A DNA stretch of 64,000 nt from Deinococcus sp. Leaf326 (GCF_001424185.1 NZ_LMOM01000087.1:91074-155073), one strand, 5' to 3'; positions 28,738 to 42,099 are shown, counted from the stretch's first letter. Translations and numbers: made by a program. The notes: generated by a model from the letters alone, not told the origin.

Positions 28738-29916
28738 ATGCTGCTGACCATCATCGTGCTCGACTCCGTGGGCGTGGGTGAACTGCCCGACGCCGCCGCC
28801 TTCGGGGACGTGGGCGCCCACACCCTGAACCACACCCTGGCCGCCGCGCCCGCCGCGCTGCCGAACCTCGCCGCGCTGGGGCTGGGCCGCGTGCCGACCG
28901 TGCAGACCTCGCCGGAGACGGTGCCCGCTGCTCCGGACGTGCGCGGCGGCTACGGCCGGATGCGCGAGGTCAGCCCCGGCAAGGACACCTCGACCGGCCA
29001 CTGGGAGTTCATGGGCGTGCAGCTCCAGCATCCCTTTCAGGTGTTTCCCGACGGCTTTCCACCCGCCGTCATGGACCGTTTCGACGCGGCGACCGGGCGC
29101 GGCCACCTGTGCAACCGGCCCTACAGCGGCACCGATGTGATCCGCGACTTCGGTCCCGAACACCTGGAAACCGGCGCGCCTATCGTCTACACGAGTGCCG
29201 ACAGCGTGTTCCAGATCGCCGCGCACGAGGACGTCGTACCGCTGGAGACCCTGTACGCGTGGTGTGCCGCCGCCCGCGAGATTCTTCAGGGCGAGTTCGC
29301 CGTGGCGCGCGTGATCGCCCGGCCCTTCCGGGGCGAGTTCCCCTTCGAGCGGGCCAACGAGCACCGCCGCGACTTCTCGCTCGTACCGCCGCCGACCGTG
29401 CTGAACGCCGTCGAGGACGCGGGGCAGTCGGTCGTGGGCATCGGCAAGATTCCCGACATCTACGCCGACCGGGGCATCACCGAGAGCATCCATACTGACA
29501 ACAACGCCGACGGGATCGCCAAGACGCTCGCGCGGATGCGCCGGGCCGCGCAGGCGGGCGAGTCGGGACTGATCTTCACCAACCTTGTGGACTTCGACGC
29601 CAAGTTCGGCCACCGCCGCGACCCGGCCGGCTACAGCGCCGCGCTGGCCGAGTTCGACGCCGCGCTGCCCGAGTTGCTCGCGGCCGTACCGGAAGAAGGC
29701 GCGCTGCTGATCTTGTCGGACCACGGCAACGACCCGACCTGGCGCGGCAGCGACCACACGCGCGAACACGGCCTGCTGCTGGCCTACCGCCCCGGCATCG
29801 GCGCGGTAGACCTGGGCGAGCGGGCCACCTTCGCCGATGTGGGCGCGACCGCTGCCGAGGCGCTGGGGGCGCAGTGGACCGGGCCGGGTGAGAGCTTCTG
29901 GACGCTTCTGACCTGA
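28738..29916 (+). CDS. deoB: Phosphopentomutase
   Basis: DeoB interconverts (deoxy)ribose-1-phosphate and -5-phosphate in nucleoside catabolism. The 392-residue alkaline-phosphatase-fold enzyme has the N-terminal metal site [15 protein letters not shown], the phospho-threonine region [13 protein letters not shown] (about 81-93), [16 protein letters not shown], and the C-terminal manganese ligands in [19 protein letters not shown]. Its stop codon TGA overlaps a CTG that begins the downstream gene. No other deo gene is adjacent. Confidence 0.95.
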   Translation: MLLTIIVLDSVGVGELPDAAAFGDVGAHTLNHTLAAAPAALPNLAALGLGRVPTVQTSPETVPAAPDVRGGYGRMREVSPGKDTSTGHWEFMGVQLQHPFQVFPDGFPPAVMDRFDAATGRGHLCNRPYSGTDVIRDFGPEHLETGAPIVYTSADSVFQIAAHEDVVPLETLYAWCAAAREILQGEFAVARVIARPFRGEFPFERANEHRRDFSLVPPPTVLNAVEDAGQSVVGIGKIPDIYADRGITESIHTDNNADGIAKTLARMRRAAQAGESGLIFTNLVDFDAKFGHRRDPAGYSAALAEFDAALPELLAAVPEEGALLILSDHGNDPTWRGSDHTREHGLLLAYRPGIGAVDLGERATFADVGATAAEALGAQWTGPGESFWTLLT

Positions 29917-30617
29917 AGCCGGAAGCGGCCCAGGCGCAGGGGGGGGCGGAGGACCGGCCGCTTCTGCCCTCGCCGGACCCGGCTCCGGTCCTAGCCAGCT
30001 TTCAGGACGGCCCCGAGGCCTTCAGCCTGACGCTGGCGCTGGGGGGCCGCTACGCCGGGCAGCAGGAGTGGGCCATTCACCCCGAGCGCGGGCAGCTCGT
30101 CGCGCGGGTGCAGACCGATTTCGCAGGCGTGTTGCCCGAGCTGCGCCGCCTCCAGACGAGCCGCATGAACCCGCGTACCCTGGCGAGCATCCACTACGCC
30201 GAGGGCGACGGCCGGGGACGCGCCGCCTTTGAGACGGGGTTCGACCGCAAGACGGGGCTGGTCACCCTGCGCCAGGGCCGCGACGAGGCGAGTGCTCCCC
30301 TGACCACCGATTACCACGACCCCGTGAGCCTGCTGCTGTGGCTCCGGACCCTGGGTAGCGACCCAGGGACGCAGTTCACGGCCCCGTTGGCCGGTGGGCG
30401 CGCCCTGGTGCAGCGCCTGCCGGACACCGAGATCGCCGGCCTGGCAGCCCACGCCTATTTTCTGCGACCGGGCGGGGCCTACGTGTATGCCGAGCAGGCC
30501 GCGCCCTGGCGGCTGCTGCACCTTATCCAGCCGACCGATTTCGGGCCGGTCGAGGCCAGCCTGAGCCTTCCGGCGGCGCGCGCGGCCCGGCCCGAGCGGC
30601 GGCGGGGCAAGCGGTAG
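29913..30617 (+). CDS. Hypothetical protein, probably CTG-initiated and coupled to deoB
   Basis: An open frame with coherent protein sequence runs from the deoB stop region to 30617. It includes [54 protein letters not shown] and a long hydrophilic C-terminal half. It contains no ATG, GTG or TTG before the GTG at 30108, yet 65 upstream codons read as one domain with the rest. The CTG at 29913 overlaps the deoB TGA as CTGA, mirroring the ATGA and GTGA junctions nearby, and would give 234 residues. The basic tail ends [10 protein letters not shown]. The conservative alternative is a shortened 169-residue protein from 30108. Function unknown; the fold resembles secreted DUF3108-like proteins only loosely. 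Confidence 0.65.
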   Translation: MKPEAAQAQGGAEDRPLLPSPDPAPVLASFQDGPEAFSLTLALGGRYAGQQEWAIHPERGQLVARVQTDFAGVLPELRRLQTSRMNPRTLASIHYAEGDGRGRAAFETGFDRKTGLVTLRQGRDEASAPLTTDYHDPVSLLLWLRTLGSDPGTQFTAPLAGGRALVQRLPDTEIAGLAAHAYFLRPGGAYVYAEQAAPWRLLHLIQPTDFGPVEASLSLPAARAARPERRRGKR

Positions 30618-30684
30618 GTCCCCACCGGTCCCTCCCCCCGCTTCCCCCCCAGTAAGCCCGCCCCGGCGGGGAAGGTGGCCGGGC

Positions 30685-30690
30685 TATGCT
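30685..30690 (+). promoter_or_regulatory. -10 box (TATGCT) of the M48 protease gene
   Basis: TATGCT ends 7 nt before the ATG at 30698; the box overlaps an upstream ATG at 30686, which is therefore unlikely to be used. Confidence 0.5.
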
Positions 30691-30697
30691 GTCCTCC

Positions 30698-31876
30698 ATG
30701 ACGGCAGTTCCGGACGGAGGGGGGCCGCAGGGTGCCATCGAGAAGGCGTGGCAGCGGCTGGCCGACCGGGAGGCCACGCGGCTGCGCGACGCGTTCGTCC
30801 GCCGGACCGATGTGCCGCCCGAGGGCCGGTCCTGGCTGGCCTATGCGCTGGCGGGCGCCGTGCTGCTGGGCTACGCCGCGCTGCTCCTGACCGGGCTGGG
30901 GCTGCTCGGGCCGGTGTTCGGGCTGGGCGCCCTGCATCCCGTGACCCGCGTCATTCTGGGATTCGCGGCGGCCGCGCTGCTGGGGTATGCGTGGCAGGCC
31001 CGCCCCCGCTTCGGTCTGTTGCCGGGTACCGAGGTTTCCGAGGCGCAGGCCCCCGAACTGCACCGGCTGGTGCGCGAGGCAGCGGCGGTGATGGGGGCGG
31101 CCCAGCCCGCGCGCCTGGTCCTGACCCCCGAGGTCAATGCCTTCATGGGTCACGACGGCTTTCCGCCCCGGCCGACGCTGGGCCTGGGCCTGCCGCTGTG
31201 GTACGGCCTGCTGCCCCAGGAGCGGGTCGCCATCCTCGCGCACGAACTGGCCCACGATCTCAGCGGCGACCCGGCACGCGGCAGGCTGGTCTGGGCGGCG
31301 CTGTCCATGCTCTCACAGGCCCATACGGTCATGCGGCCCGACGGCGTGATGCGGTTTGATCCCAACATCATCGAGATGCTCGGCAACGCCGTGATGGCTC
31401 TGCTGGCCTGGATTCCACTGGGGCTGTACCACCTGCTGCTGGAGCTGATCGGAGCTGACCACCAGCGCGCCGAGTTCCGCGCCGACCTACTGTCGGCGGG
31501 CGTGGCGGGCACGACGGCGGCAGCGACCGCGCTCGACAAGCTGCATCTGGGTCATCTCCTGGAAAGTGCCCTGCACAAGCAGCGCCATGACCCTGAGCGG
31601 CCCCACGCCTTCGCGGAGCTGCGCTACATGTGGGACACCCTGCCCGAGGAGCAACGCCAGCTGCGCCGCGACGAGCGCGCGGCCCAGCGCACGCAGCTCA
31701 GCGCCACGCATCCGCCGACCGCCGACCGCATTCAGGTGGTTCTGAGCCATCCGGCCGAAATGAAACTGCATCTGGACGAGGCCTGGGCCGCGCGTATCGA
31801 CGCCGAGCTGCTGCCCTTCGTGCGCCCGCTCGCGGCGCAGGCCTACGACGACTACCGCGAGCGCTACGGCATCTGA
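30698..31876 (+). CDS. M48 family metalloprotease, membrane-bound
   Basis: The 392-residue protein has two N-terminal membrane helices (about 45-65 and 75-95) and a peptidase M48 domain with zinc motif HELAHD (182-187) and downstream ligand region HQRAEFRADLLSAG. A further hydrophobic stretch between them and the Ste24/HtpX-like ending THPPTADRIQVV are also present. Such proteases sit in the inner membrane and remove damaged membrane proteins. The genomic context gives no specific substrate. Confidence 0.87.
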   Translation: MTAVPDGGGPQGAIEKAWQRLADREATRLRDAFVRRTDVPPEGRSWLAYALAGAVLLGYAALLLTGLGLLGPVFGLGALHPVTRVILGFAAAALLGYAWQARPRFGLLPGTEVSEAQAPELHRLVREAAAVMGAAQPARLVLTPEVNAFMGHDGFPPRPTLGLGLPLWYGLLPQERVAILAHELAHDLSGDPARGRLVWAALSMLSQAHTVMRPDGVMRFDPNIIEMLGNAVMALLAWIPLGLYHLLLELIGADHQRAEFRADLLSAGVAGTTAAATALDKLHLGHLLESALHKQRHDPERPHAFAELRYMWDTLPEEQRQLRRDERAAQRTQLSATHPPTADRIQVVLSHPAEMKLHLDEAWAARIDAELLPFVRPLAAQAYDDYRERYGI

Positions 31877-31924
31877 CGCGGCCTGGCCGCGGGGCAGCCG
31901 GGACCTCCCGCCCCGCGCGGTCCC

Positions 31925-31930
31925 TACACT
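31925..31930 (+). promoter_or_regulatory. -10 box (TACACT) of hisD
   Basis: TACACT ends 6 nt before the ATG at 31937 and favours that start over the GTG at 31931. Confidence 0.55.
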
Positions 31931-31936
31931 GTGCCC

Positions 31937-33342
<1,406 letters not shown>

Positions 33343-33346
<4 letters not shown>

Positions 33347-33933
33347 CGCAGTTTGCGCAGTCCTCGGTCACCCTGCCCGAAGCTTCGGCGGGTGATCCCG
33401 TGAGCCTCGTCGTGCGCCGCCGCATCCGCCGGGGGGCCGAACCCCAGTACGAGGCGCGGCTCTCGGAGGCCTCGGCGCAGCTCGCGCGGTTGCCGGGACA
33501 CATCGGCACCGGCATCCTGCGGCCCCCGCCGGGCGAGGCGGGCGTGTACACCATGATCGCGCGCTTCGACTCCTTTGCCAGCGCCGCCGCCTGGGAACTC
33601 TCGCCCGAGCGGGCGCTGTGGCTCGATCACATCGCCCCCTTGGTCGACGAACACGTGAGCTTCGAGAAACAGCCGGGCCTGGAATTCTGGTTCACACCCG
33701 CCGCCGCGCCCACCCTGCGCCAGCCCCCCCGCTGGAAGATGACCCTGCTGACCATCGGCGTGCTGTACCCGGTGAGTCTGGCGGTGGCGCTGCTGCTTGC
33801 CCCGCATCTGGTGTCCTGGCCCCTGCCGCTGCGCTCGCTGGCGCAGTCGCTGGTCATTGTGCCGGCCATGACCTACGCCTTCATGCCGCTGGCGACGCGC
33901 GCGGCGGCCGGCTGGCTGCGCGCGCGCGCATAG
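33343..33933 (+). CDS. Antibiotic-biosynthesis-monooxygenase-like protein with two membrane helices
   Basis: The 196-residue protein has a ferredoxin-like ABM domain (about 20-115; VVRRRIRRGAEPQYEARLSEASAQLARLPGHIG ... YTMIARFDSFASAAAWELSPERALWL). Two transmembrane helices follow (about 133-153 and 163-190). Membrane-anchored ABM proteins of this form are common and uncharacterised; oxygenation or degradation of a small aromatic or haem-like compound is only a family-based guess. It is translationally coupled to hisD by an ATGA overlap. Confidence 0.78.
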
Positions 33934-33978
33934 ACGGCACGCGGCAACTCCGGCTGTTCCGGGCGCGTACTGGGCGGC

Positions 33979-34786
33979 ATGTCGTCGCCCGCCGGTCTTT
34001 CTGCTCCCGAATCCTCCCCGGCCGTGCCCGCCCTGGAACTCCAGGAGCTGCGGCGGCGCTTCGGCGCGCGTGAGGCGGTCGCGGGCCTGAACCTGCGGGT
34101 GGACCCCGGCGAGCTGTACGCCCTGCTGGGGCCCAACGGCGCCGGCAAGACGACCACCATCCGCATGATCGCGGGCCTGACCCGGCCCGACCACGGCGCG
34201 GATCGGTGGGCACGACCTCGCGTCGCGCGCCCGCGAGGCCAAGGCGCTGCTGGCCTATCTGCCCGACGACCCCCTGCTGTACGGCAAGCTCACGCCGCCC
34301 GAGTACCTGGAGTTCGTGGCCGGCCTGTGGAGCATGGAGGCCGCGCAGGCCGCCCACGAGGCCGAGCGGCTGCTGCGCTGGCTGAACCTCTGGGAGCACC
34401 GCGCCGAGCGCACCTAGGGCTTCTCGCACGGCATGAAGCAGAAACTCGCGCTGGCCGGCGCCCTCATCCACTCCCCGCGCCTGATGCTGCTCGACGAGCC
34501 GCTCACGGGGTTGGACGCGGCGGCCTCGCGGCAGGTCAAGGACGCGCTGCGGGCTTTCGTGGCGGGGGGCGGCGCGGTGGTCCTCACGACCCACATCCTG
34601 GAGGTGGCCGAGCGCCTCGCCGACCGCATCGGCATCATCGCAGCCGGGCAGCTGGTGGCCGAGGGCACCCCGGCCGAGCTGCTGGCGCGCACCGGCACCG
34701 CCACCCTCGAAGACGCCTTTCTGGCCCTGACCGGCCAGGCGGCGCCCCTGCCCGCTGCTGTGCCTCTGCCCGACGGGGAGGCGTGA
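33979..34786 (+). pseudogene. ABC transporter ATPase with a frameshift and a nonsense codon
   Basis: The gene starts well: Walker [26 protein letters not shown] in the frame of the ATG at 33979. At about 34195-34205 the coding frame shifts, continuing as [28 protein letters not shown]. In that second frame a TAG at 34415-34417 interrupts just before the signature region [33 protein letters not shown], which then runs to 34786. All parts of a complete DRA/ABC-2-type ATPase are present but cannot be made as one chain. A restart at ATG 34433 would lack Walker A. The intact permease follows with a GTGA overlap, so the damage is recent or a sequence error. Confidence 0.82.
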
Positions 34787-36321
34787 GCGCGCCCGGCAGC
34801 CTGCGCTGGTTGGTCGGGCAGCAGCTGCGCTGGCAGTGGCGGGCCCTGAGCCGGCGGGGGCGCGGGGGGCTGCTGGCCCTGCTGGCCTTCGTGGGGCTGG
34901 GCACCGCCGCGCTGTATTTCACCCTGCGCGGCGTGCTGGGCGAGCTGCCGCTGGGGGGGCCGCTGCCCAGCGCCCTGCTGGGACCGGTGCTGCTGGCCCA
35001 GGCCTTCCTGTTCACGTTGATGGTCTCGGCGGCGGTGCGCGCCTCGCTCGAAGCGCTGTTCACGCGGGGGGACCTCGACCTGCTGCTGCACTCGCCGCTG
35101 CCCGCGCGCACCGTGCTCGCGGCGCGGGCCCTGGGGGTGGCGCTGTCCGGGGCGGGGGGCGCGGCCCTGATCGTGGTGCCGGCGCTGCTGGTCCTGCTCG
35201 CCCTGGGGGCGTGGCGTGGGCTGGGCCTGCTGGGGTGGTGGGCGGCGGCGGCGCTCGGGTCGGCCAGCGCGGGGCTGTGGCTCACGCTGGGGCTGGTGCG
35301 GCTGCTGGGTGTGCGCCGGGCGCGTGTGGTGGCCTCGGTGGTCGGGGCGCTCGTCGGGGCCAGCTTGTTTCTGGCGTCGCAGTGGCGCACGGTCACGGGG
35401 CAGGACTCGGTGGGGCTGTATACGGCGCTGGCCCGCTTCAGGCCGGGCATGGACGGGTGGCCGGGCCCGGAAGCCGCGCTGTGGTGGCCCGCACGGGCTT
35501 TGTGGCTCGACCCCGGTCCGCTGCTGGCGGTCCTGCTCCTGAGCGTGGGCGTGTTCGCCGTGACGGTCCTGGCCCTGACCCGGCAGTTCACGCTCGGCGT
35601 GCAGGAAGGTGCGGGCGCCCCGGCGCCGGCCCCTTCCCGGCGTGGGCAGCGGGCCAGCAGCCAGGGCGGGGGCCTGCGCTTTGCCGGGGGCGCACGCGCC
35701 ACGCTGCTCAAGGAGTGGCGGCTGCTGCTGCGCGACCCCGACCTGCTGTCGCGCACGCTGCTGCAACTGGTGTACCTCGTGCCGCTGCTCGCGGTGGTGG
35801 GGCGGGAGGGCGGCGCCGGCGGGGCGGCGGGCGGCGTGGTCCTGCTCACGGCCAACCTCGCCTCGGCCCTGGCGCGCCTGACCCTGGACGCCGAGGACGC
35901 CCCCGACCTCCTGGTCACGGCCCCGCGCAGTCCGGCGGCCCTGCGGCGCGAGAAGTGGCTGGCTGCCGCGCTGCCGGCCGCTGCTCTGGGTGCGCTGGCT
36001 CTGGGGGTGCTGGGCGCGCGCGGCCTGTTCGGCGCGCACCCGCTGACCGCGCCCGTGCTGCTGGCCCTGACCCTGCTGGGGACGGGCGGCGCGGCCCTGA
36101 TGGTACTGTGGCGGCCCCTGCCGGTGCGCCGCGCCGACGCCTTTCGCCAGCGCGAGAGTCCCCCGCTGATCAACACCCTGCTGGGCCTCGGGTTTCAGGT
36201 GGCCCTGACGGGTACGGCCTACGCCGCGGCGCGTTCGCTGGGTTGGGGCGCGCTGAGTCTGGCAGCGGCCCTCGCTCTGCTGGCAGCGGCATATCGCCTG
36301 CGCACGGGCGACGGACGCTGA
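34783..36321 (+). CDS. ABC-2-type transporter permease
   Basis: The 512-residue membrane protein has about ten to twelve hydrophobic segments, with a cytoplasmic loop near residue 270-310 ([18 protein letters not shown]). The layout fits large ABC-2/YhgE-type permeases encoded behind their ATPase. The GTG start overlaps the ATPase stop as GTGA. The same frame is fortuitously open back to 33979 because of the frameshift in the ATPase gene, so automatic calls may fuse the two. Whether the transporter works depends on the damaged ATPase. Substrate unknown. Confidence 0.82.
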   Translation: MSAPGSLRWLVGQQLRWQWRALSRRGRGGLLALLAFVGLGTAALYFTLRGVLGELPLGGPLPSALLGPVLLAQAFLFTLMVSAAVRASLEALFTRGDLDLLLHSPLPARTVLAARALGVALSGAGGAALIVVPALLVLLALGAWRGLGLLGWWAAAALGSASAGLWLTLGLVRLLGVRRARVVASVVGALVGASLFLASQWRTVTGQDSVGLYTALARFRPGMDGWPGPEAALWWPARALWLDPGPLLAVLLLSVGVFAVTVLALTRQFTLGVQEGAGAPAPAPSRRGQRASSQGGGLRFAGGARATLLKEWRLLLRDPDLLSRTLLQLVYLVPLLAVVGREGGAGGAAGGVVLLTANLASALARLTLDAEDAPDLLVTAPRSPAALRREKWLAAALPAAALGALALGVLGARGLFGAHPLTAPVLLALTLLGTGGAALMVLWRPLPVRRADAFRQRESPPLINTLLGLGFQVALTGTAYAAARSLGWGALSLAAALALLAAAYRLRTGDGR

Positions 36322-36366
36322 GCGGGGCGCGGCGGCCCCGCTGCCCGGTTCAGCCGGACGCCACGT

Positions 36367-37491
36367 TCAGCCGGATGCCGGGCGCCCGATGATCCCCTCG
36401 TACACCTCGCGCACCGTTCCGGCCATCTGGATGCCGCTCTCGCTCGTCAGGTCGAGCAGATTGACGATGTACGCCGGGTCCAGCCCGGGGTTGGTACAGG
36501 CGCGCAGCAGGGCGTAGTGCACCAGGCTGGTGCCGGGCCGCGCGCCGCCCGCCGGGGTCCAGGCCTCGCGCAGGCGGGGCAGCAACGCGGCGGCAAAACG
36601 CAGGATGTCGGTTTCGTGGCGGGCCAGTTCCTTCTGGAGCTGCCCCACCGAGCGCACGCCCACGTACTGAAGCAGGCTGGTCAGGCGCTGCGGGCGCTCG
36701 GGATCGGGCCAGCCGACGAGCAGCGTCACGTTCAGGGCGTCGGCCACCGCCTCGTCGAGCCGGCGCACCGGGGCCACGTCGAGCAGGTAGGTCACGCTCT
36801 GCACGTCCACGAACACGCCCTCGGGTTCTTCGGCCACGCGGGTGGGGAGGGTCGCGGCGTAGTCGCGGTTCATGCGCGCCAGGGCCATGAACTCCTCGTC
36901 GGCCATCTCCAGCAGCCCCGCGAGGCGGTAGAAGCGGCGCCGGACCTCGCGGGGCACGGCGTCGCGGTTCTTGTAGCCCAGGTCGTGCTCGATCTCGGCC
37001 CAGGCGTGCTGCAGGATGCTGCGGATCTGGATCTCGAAGCGCACCGTCTCCATGCCCAGCCCGGCGAACTCCGGCTCGCGGGCAGGCGGATACACCACGT
37101 AATGCATCCCCATGTACCCGAACCGGTCGGGATCGTGGGTCTTGGACTTGTCGACCGAGTGGTCCCAGTCGACCGCGTACCCAGCCTCGATGAGTGCGGC
37201 GACGACCTGCACGTCCGACTCGAAATAGGTGATGACCCGCACCGCCACGAGGTCGGTGACGTCGCCCAGCCGGGTATATCGCCCCGGCTTGCGCCGCAGC
37301 TTGTCCGCCAGGCTCAGCGGCTGTTTGACCCGCCCGGTAATGTGGTGAATGTTCAGGCCCGCCTGATGGACCAGCCGGCCCATCTGGGCGACGGCCGCGT
37401 CCCGCAGCGCCTCATACTGCGCGCGCCAGGTCTGGTAGTCGCTGACCATCCGCTCGGGCGAGGCGCGCACTGACGCGGAGAGGTCGGTCAT
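36367..37491 (-). CDS. RelA/SpoT-domain (p)ppGpp synthetase-like protein
   Basis: The 374-residue protein contains a RelA/SpoT nucleotidyltransferase domain (about 35-195): [70 protein letters not shown]. It lacks the HD hydrolase, TGS and ACT domains of long RelA/SpoT enzymes, but is longer than small alarmone synthetases, with an extra 170-residue C-terminal region of unknown fold. Alarmone synthesis is the family expectation. A TATCAT box 5 nt before the ATG supports the start. Confidence 0.85.
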   Translation of the reverse strand: MTDLSASVRASPERMVSDYQTWRAQYEALRDAAVAQMGRLVHQAGLNIHHITGRVKQPLSLADKLRRKPGRYTRLGDVTDLVAVRVITYFESDVQVVAALIEAGYAVDWDHSVDKSKTHDPDRFGYMGMHYVVYPPAREPEFAGLGMETVRFEIQIRSILQHAWAEIEHDLGYKNRDAVPREVRRRFYRLAGLLEMADEEFMALARMNRDYAATLPTRVAEEPEGVFVDVQSVTYLLDVAPVRRLDEAVADALNVTLLVGWPDPERPQRLTSLLQYVGVRSVGQLQKELARHETDILRFAAALLPRLREAWTPAGGARPGTSLVHYALLRACTNPGLDPAYIVNLLDLTSESGIQMAGTVREVYEGIIGRPASG

Positions 37492-37496
37492 GGTTC

Positions 37497-37502
37497 ATGA
37501 TA
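37497..37502 (-). promoter_or_regulatory. -10 box (TATCAT) of the RelA/SpoT-like gene
   Basis: TATCAT on the minus strand ends 5 nt before the ATG at 37491. Confidence 0.45.
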
Positions 37503-37571
37503 GGGCCGCTGCCGCCACGCACCGGCGGCCCTGTGTGAACGGGGAGGCGGCCGGCCGTGCTAGACCTCGCT

Positions 37572-39590
37572 ATGCCCCCTGCCTCCCTCCGGCGCGGCCT
37601 GAGCGCGCTGCTGCTGGCCTCGCTGCCCGGCGCCGCCCTGGCCGCCCCGACCGTGTACGTCGCCTATCCGCCGCCCGACCACCGGGTCACGGCCGACCAC
37701 GTGATTCTGGAGGGCCGCGTGACCCCAGGCGCGGCCCTGAAGATCGGTGCCCAGAGCGTGGCGGTGGGGGCCGACGGCCTGTTCATGTTGTGGTGGCCGC
37801 TGAAAAGTGGGGTCAACGACCTGCGGCTGGTCGCCACCCGTGCCGGCCAGACCGGCCGCCGCACCGTGCGCGTGACCCGCAGCGTGCCCGGTCCCCTGCC
37901 GGCCCGGCCCACGGCCATCGCGCCGGGGGACCTGCTGCCGGCCGCCGACCTCGAGTTCTGGGACGCGGCGGGCGACACCCCGGCCGAGCGGCGCGTACGC
38001 CTGGGCTTCCGGGGGTCGCCGGGCGGACAGGCCACCGTGCGGGTCGGCGGCGGCCCGGCCCAGCCCCTGCGCGAATCGCCGGCCGGAACCTACAGCGCCG
38101 AGGTGACGGTCTCGCCCCAGACGCCACTGGTGCGCGCCGAGGTGAGCTTCACCCTGACCGGCCGCGACAGCCGCCGCGTGACCCGCAGCGCGCCGGGCCA
38201 CCTGAGCGTCTCCGGGCCGGTCCTGGCGGCGGCCGGGGCCGGGACCAGGACCGGCACCCAGCGCCCCGGCAGCGTGCCCGGCCAGGGCCTGAACAGCGCC
38301 GAGACCGTGCTGAGAGACGCGGCGGGCCGGCCCGTGCTGTACCCCAGGGACGGCATGACCTTCGCGGTCGTCGGGCGACGGGGGGACGACCTACGCGTGC
38401 GCCTCGCACCGGGGCTGAGCGCCTTCGCCCGGGCCGAGGACCTCGTTCTGATGCCGGGAACGCCGACCCCCGTGGTGGCCGGCCCGCTGGTCGTGGACGA
38501 TCTGGCAGCTTCCCAGACTCCGGCCGCCGCCGGGACGCTCCCTGCACAGACCCTGGCGGCACAGATGCCCCCGGTGCCCGTCCTGGCTCCCGCCCCAGGG
38601 CCCGCGACCCCGGACGCGGCCAGTGGGCCAGCCCTGCCCGAGCTGACGCCCCTGGCGGTTCCGGCCCTGCCCGCCGCGCCGTTGGTGCCGGGCCTTCCGG
38701 CGGCGAGCCCTGTACCGGTCGCCCCCGCGGGCGACCTGCGGCTACGGCTGTCCCTGGGAGGCGCGCGGGTGCCCTTTGGCCTCACCCAGCCGCAGGCAGG
38801 TCAGCTCGTGCTGACGCTGTACGGTCTCGCCGCGCCGCCGGTCCTGGGGGCCTTGAGCGACCCGCTGTTGGCGGGGGTGGTCGTCACCTCGCCCGCGCCG
38901 GGGGTCACGCACCTTGCCGTGAACCTCCGTGCGGCGCAGCTCTGGGGGTTCACGGCGGGCTACGAGGACGGCGACCTCGTCCTCGCGGTGCGGCGGCCCC
39001 CCTCGCTGGACCCGGCGCGGCCGCTGGCGGGGCGGGTCATCACCCTCGATCCGGGCCACGGGGGCACGCAGGCCGGGGGAGCAGGCAGCTTCGGCGTGCC
39101 GGAAAAGGGACTGATGCTGCCCATCGCCCTGCGCGCCGCCGAGTTGCTGCGCGCCCAGGGGGCCACCGTCGTCCTGACCCGCACGGCCGACGTGACCCTG
39201 GGTCTCTATGAGCGGGGGGGGCAGGCCGAGGCCGCGCGCGCCGACCTCCTCGTCAGCATCCACGCCAACGCCCTGCCCGACGGGCGCGACCCGCGCGGTG
39301 TCCGGGGCCCCGAGGTGTACTTCACGCACCCGCAGGCCCAGGGGGTGGCCGCGAGTGTGCTGGCTGCGCTGCGCGCCCGCCTGCCCGAACTCGGCGCGGG
39401 CCGGGGCCTGATGCCGGGGGCCGACCTTGCGCTCACACGCCCCAGTACCCAGCCCAGCCTGCTCATCGAGACGGCCTACCTCACCGACCCCGGCAACCTG
39501 CGCGCCCTGAGCAGCGCCGACGGTCGCGAGCGGTTTGCCCAGGCCATCGCCGGGGGTATCGCGGCCTACTACGCGGCGCAGGCGCGCTGA
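37572..39590 (+). CDS. N-acetylmuramoyl-L-alanine amidase (Amidase_3) with long N-terminal region
   Basis: The enzyme cleaves the amide between N-acetylmuramic acid and L-alanine in peptidoglycan. The 672-residue protein has a signal peptide (about 1-24) and Ig/Y_Y_Y-like beta domains (about 25-215). An SH3-like segment, a Pro/Ala-rich linker (about 310-375) and an AMIN-like domain (about 380-470) come next. The C-terminal Amidase_3 domain (about 480-672) has zinc motifs ITLDPGHGG, VSIHANALP and LIETAYLTDPGN. A TAGACC box precedes the ATG by 5 nt; a GTG at 37557 is the alternative start. Confidence 0.9.
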   Translation: MPPASLRRGLSALLLASLPGAALAAPTVYVAYPPPDHRVTADHVILEGRVTPGAALKIGAQSVAVGADGLFMLWWPLKSGVNDLRLVATRAGQTGRRTVRVTRSVPGPLPARPTAIAPGDLLPAADLEFWDAAGDTPAERRVRLGFRGSPGGQATVRVGGGPAQPLRESPAGTYSAEVTVSPQTPLVRAEVSFTLTGRDSRRVTRSAPGHLSVSGPVLAAAGAGTRTGTQRPGSVPGQGLNSAETVLRDAAGRPVLYPRDGMTFAVVGRRGDDLRVRLAPGLSAFARAEDLVLMPGTPTPVVAGPLVVDDLAASQTPAAAGTLPAQTLAAQMPPVPVLAPAPGPATPDAASGPALPELTPLAVPALPAAPLVPGLPAASPVPVAPAGDLRLRLSLGGARVPFGLTQPQAGQLVLTLYGLAAPPVLGALSDPLLAGVVVTSPAPGVTHLAVNLRAAQLWGFTAGYEDGDLVLAVRRPPSLDPARPLAGRVITLDPGHGGTQAGGAGSFGVPEKGLMLPIALRAAELLRAQGATVVLTRTADVTLGLYERGGQAEAARADLLVSIHANALPDGRDPRGVRGPEVYFTHPQAQGVAASVLAALRARLPELGAGRGLMPGADLALTRPSTQPSLLIETAYLTDPGNLRALSSADGRERFAQAIAGGIAAYYAAQAR

Positions 39591-39596
39591 CGAGAC

Positions 39597-39631
39597 ATCG
39601 CCCGCCCCTGGTCTGCTCAGGGGCGGGCGAT
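39597..39631. terminator. Bidirectional GC-rich hairpin between amidase and glyS
   Basis: A perfect 14-bp stem (ATCGCCCGCCCCTG with its complement, loop of 7) lies between convergent stop codons; no strong T-run follows on either strand. Confidence 0.6.
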
Positions 39632-39644
39632 ATCGGGTGCGGCC

Positions 39645-41159
<1,515 letters not shown>

Positions 41160-41199
41160 CCCGGCTCCTTCGGGAAGGGGAGACGTCGCCGCCCCCGCC

Positions 41200-41430
41200 T
41201 TCCCACAGCAGCGCCCCAGGCGGACGCGCTGCCGCCTGGGGACGCGGCTCGTGCGCCGCGCGGTTCCACCCCAGTTCCGGCACTGGGTTCCCCAGACCAC
41301 CGGCCCTTTTGTCCTGCTCGGCTCCCCGCTGCCTTTCGCGGCCCGCCACCCGCCCGACTCTCACCGTCTCGGGCTCGCTCCTGACCCCGCCGTGTGGCCG
41401 GGCCGCCGGGTACGTGCGCCGCTACTCCTG
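41200..41430 (-). promoter_or_regulatory. T-box riboswitch in the glyS leader
   Basis: On the minus strand, CUGGGGUGGAACCGCG (complement of 41274-41259) matches the conserved T-box sequence, and its UGGA bulge is what pairs with the UCCA end of tRNA-Gly. The antiterminator can form: CUGGGG pairs with CCCCAG at 41241-41236, with an inner GCGGC/GCCGC helix. The same CCCCAG strand is also the 5' arm of a perfect 10-bp competing hairpin (41214-41241). No T-run follows that hairpin, and the ribosome site is about 40 nt beyond, so control could be by termination or by translation. The specifier loop could not be placed with certainty. Confidence 0.8.
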
Positions 41431-41511
41431 CGGATCATGACCTGACCCCCAGTCTGCGCCAGGGCAGGGGAGGGGGTCAAGCGGGGGCGCACGCGCGGCC
41501 CGGTTCAGGGC

Positions 41512-42093
<582 letters not shown>

Positions 42094-42099
42094 GTCCGG

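Noticed and set aside
33979..36321. Single 780-residue ABC ATPase-permease fusion
   Set aside because: The apparent fusion arises only because the ATPase frameshift enters the permease frame; the middle of the chain has no ABC sequence, while the true ATPase sequence continues in another frame.
36348..36378. Near-duplicate GTTCAGCCGGA motif at the end of the RelA/SpoT-like gene
   Set aside because: Only 11 bp repeated twice; too short and GC-typical to support a mobile or regulatory element.
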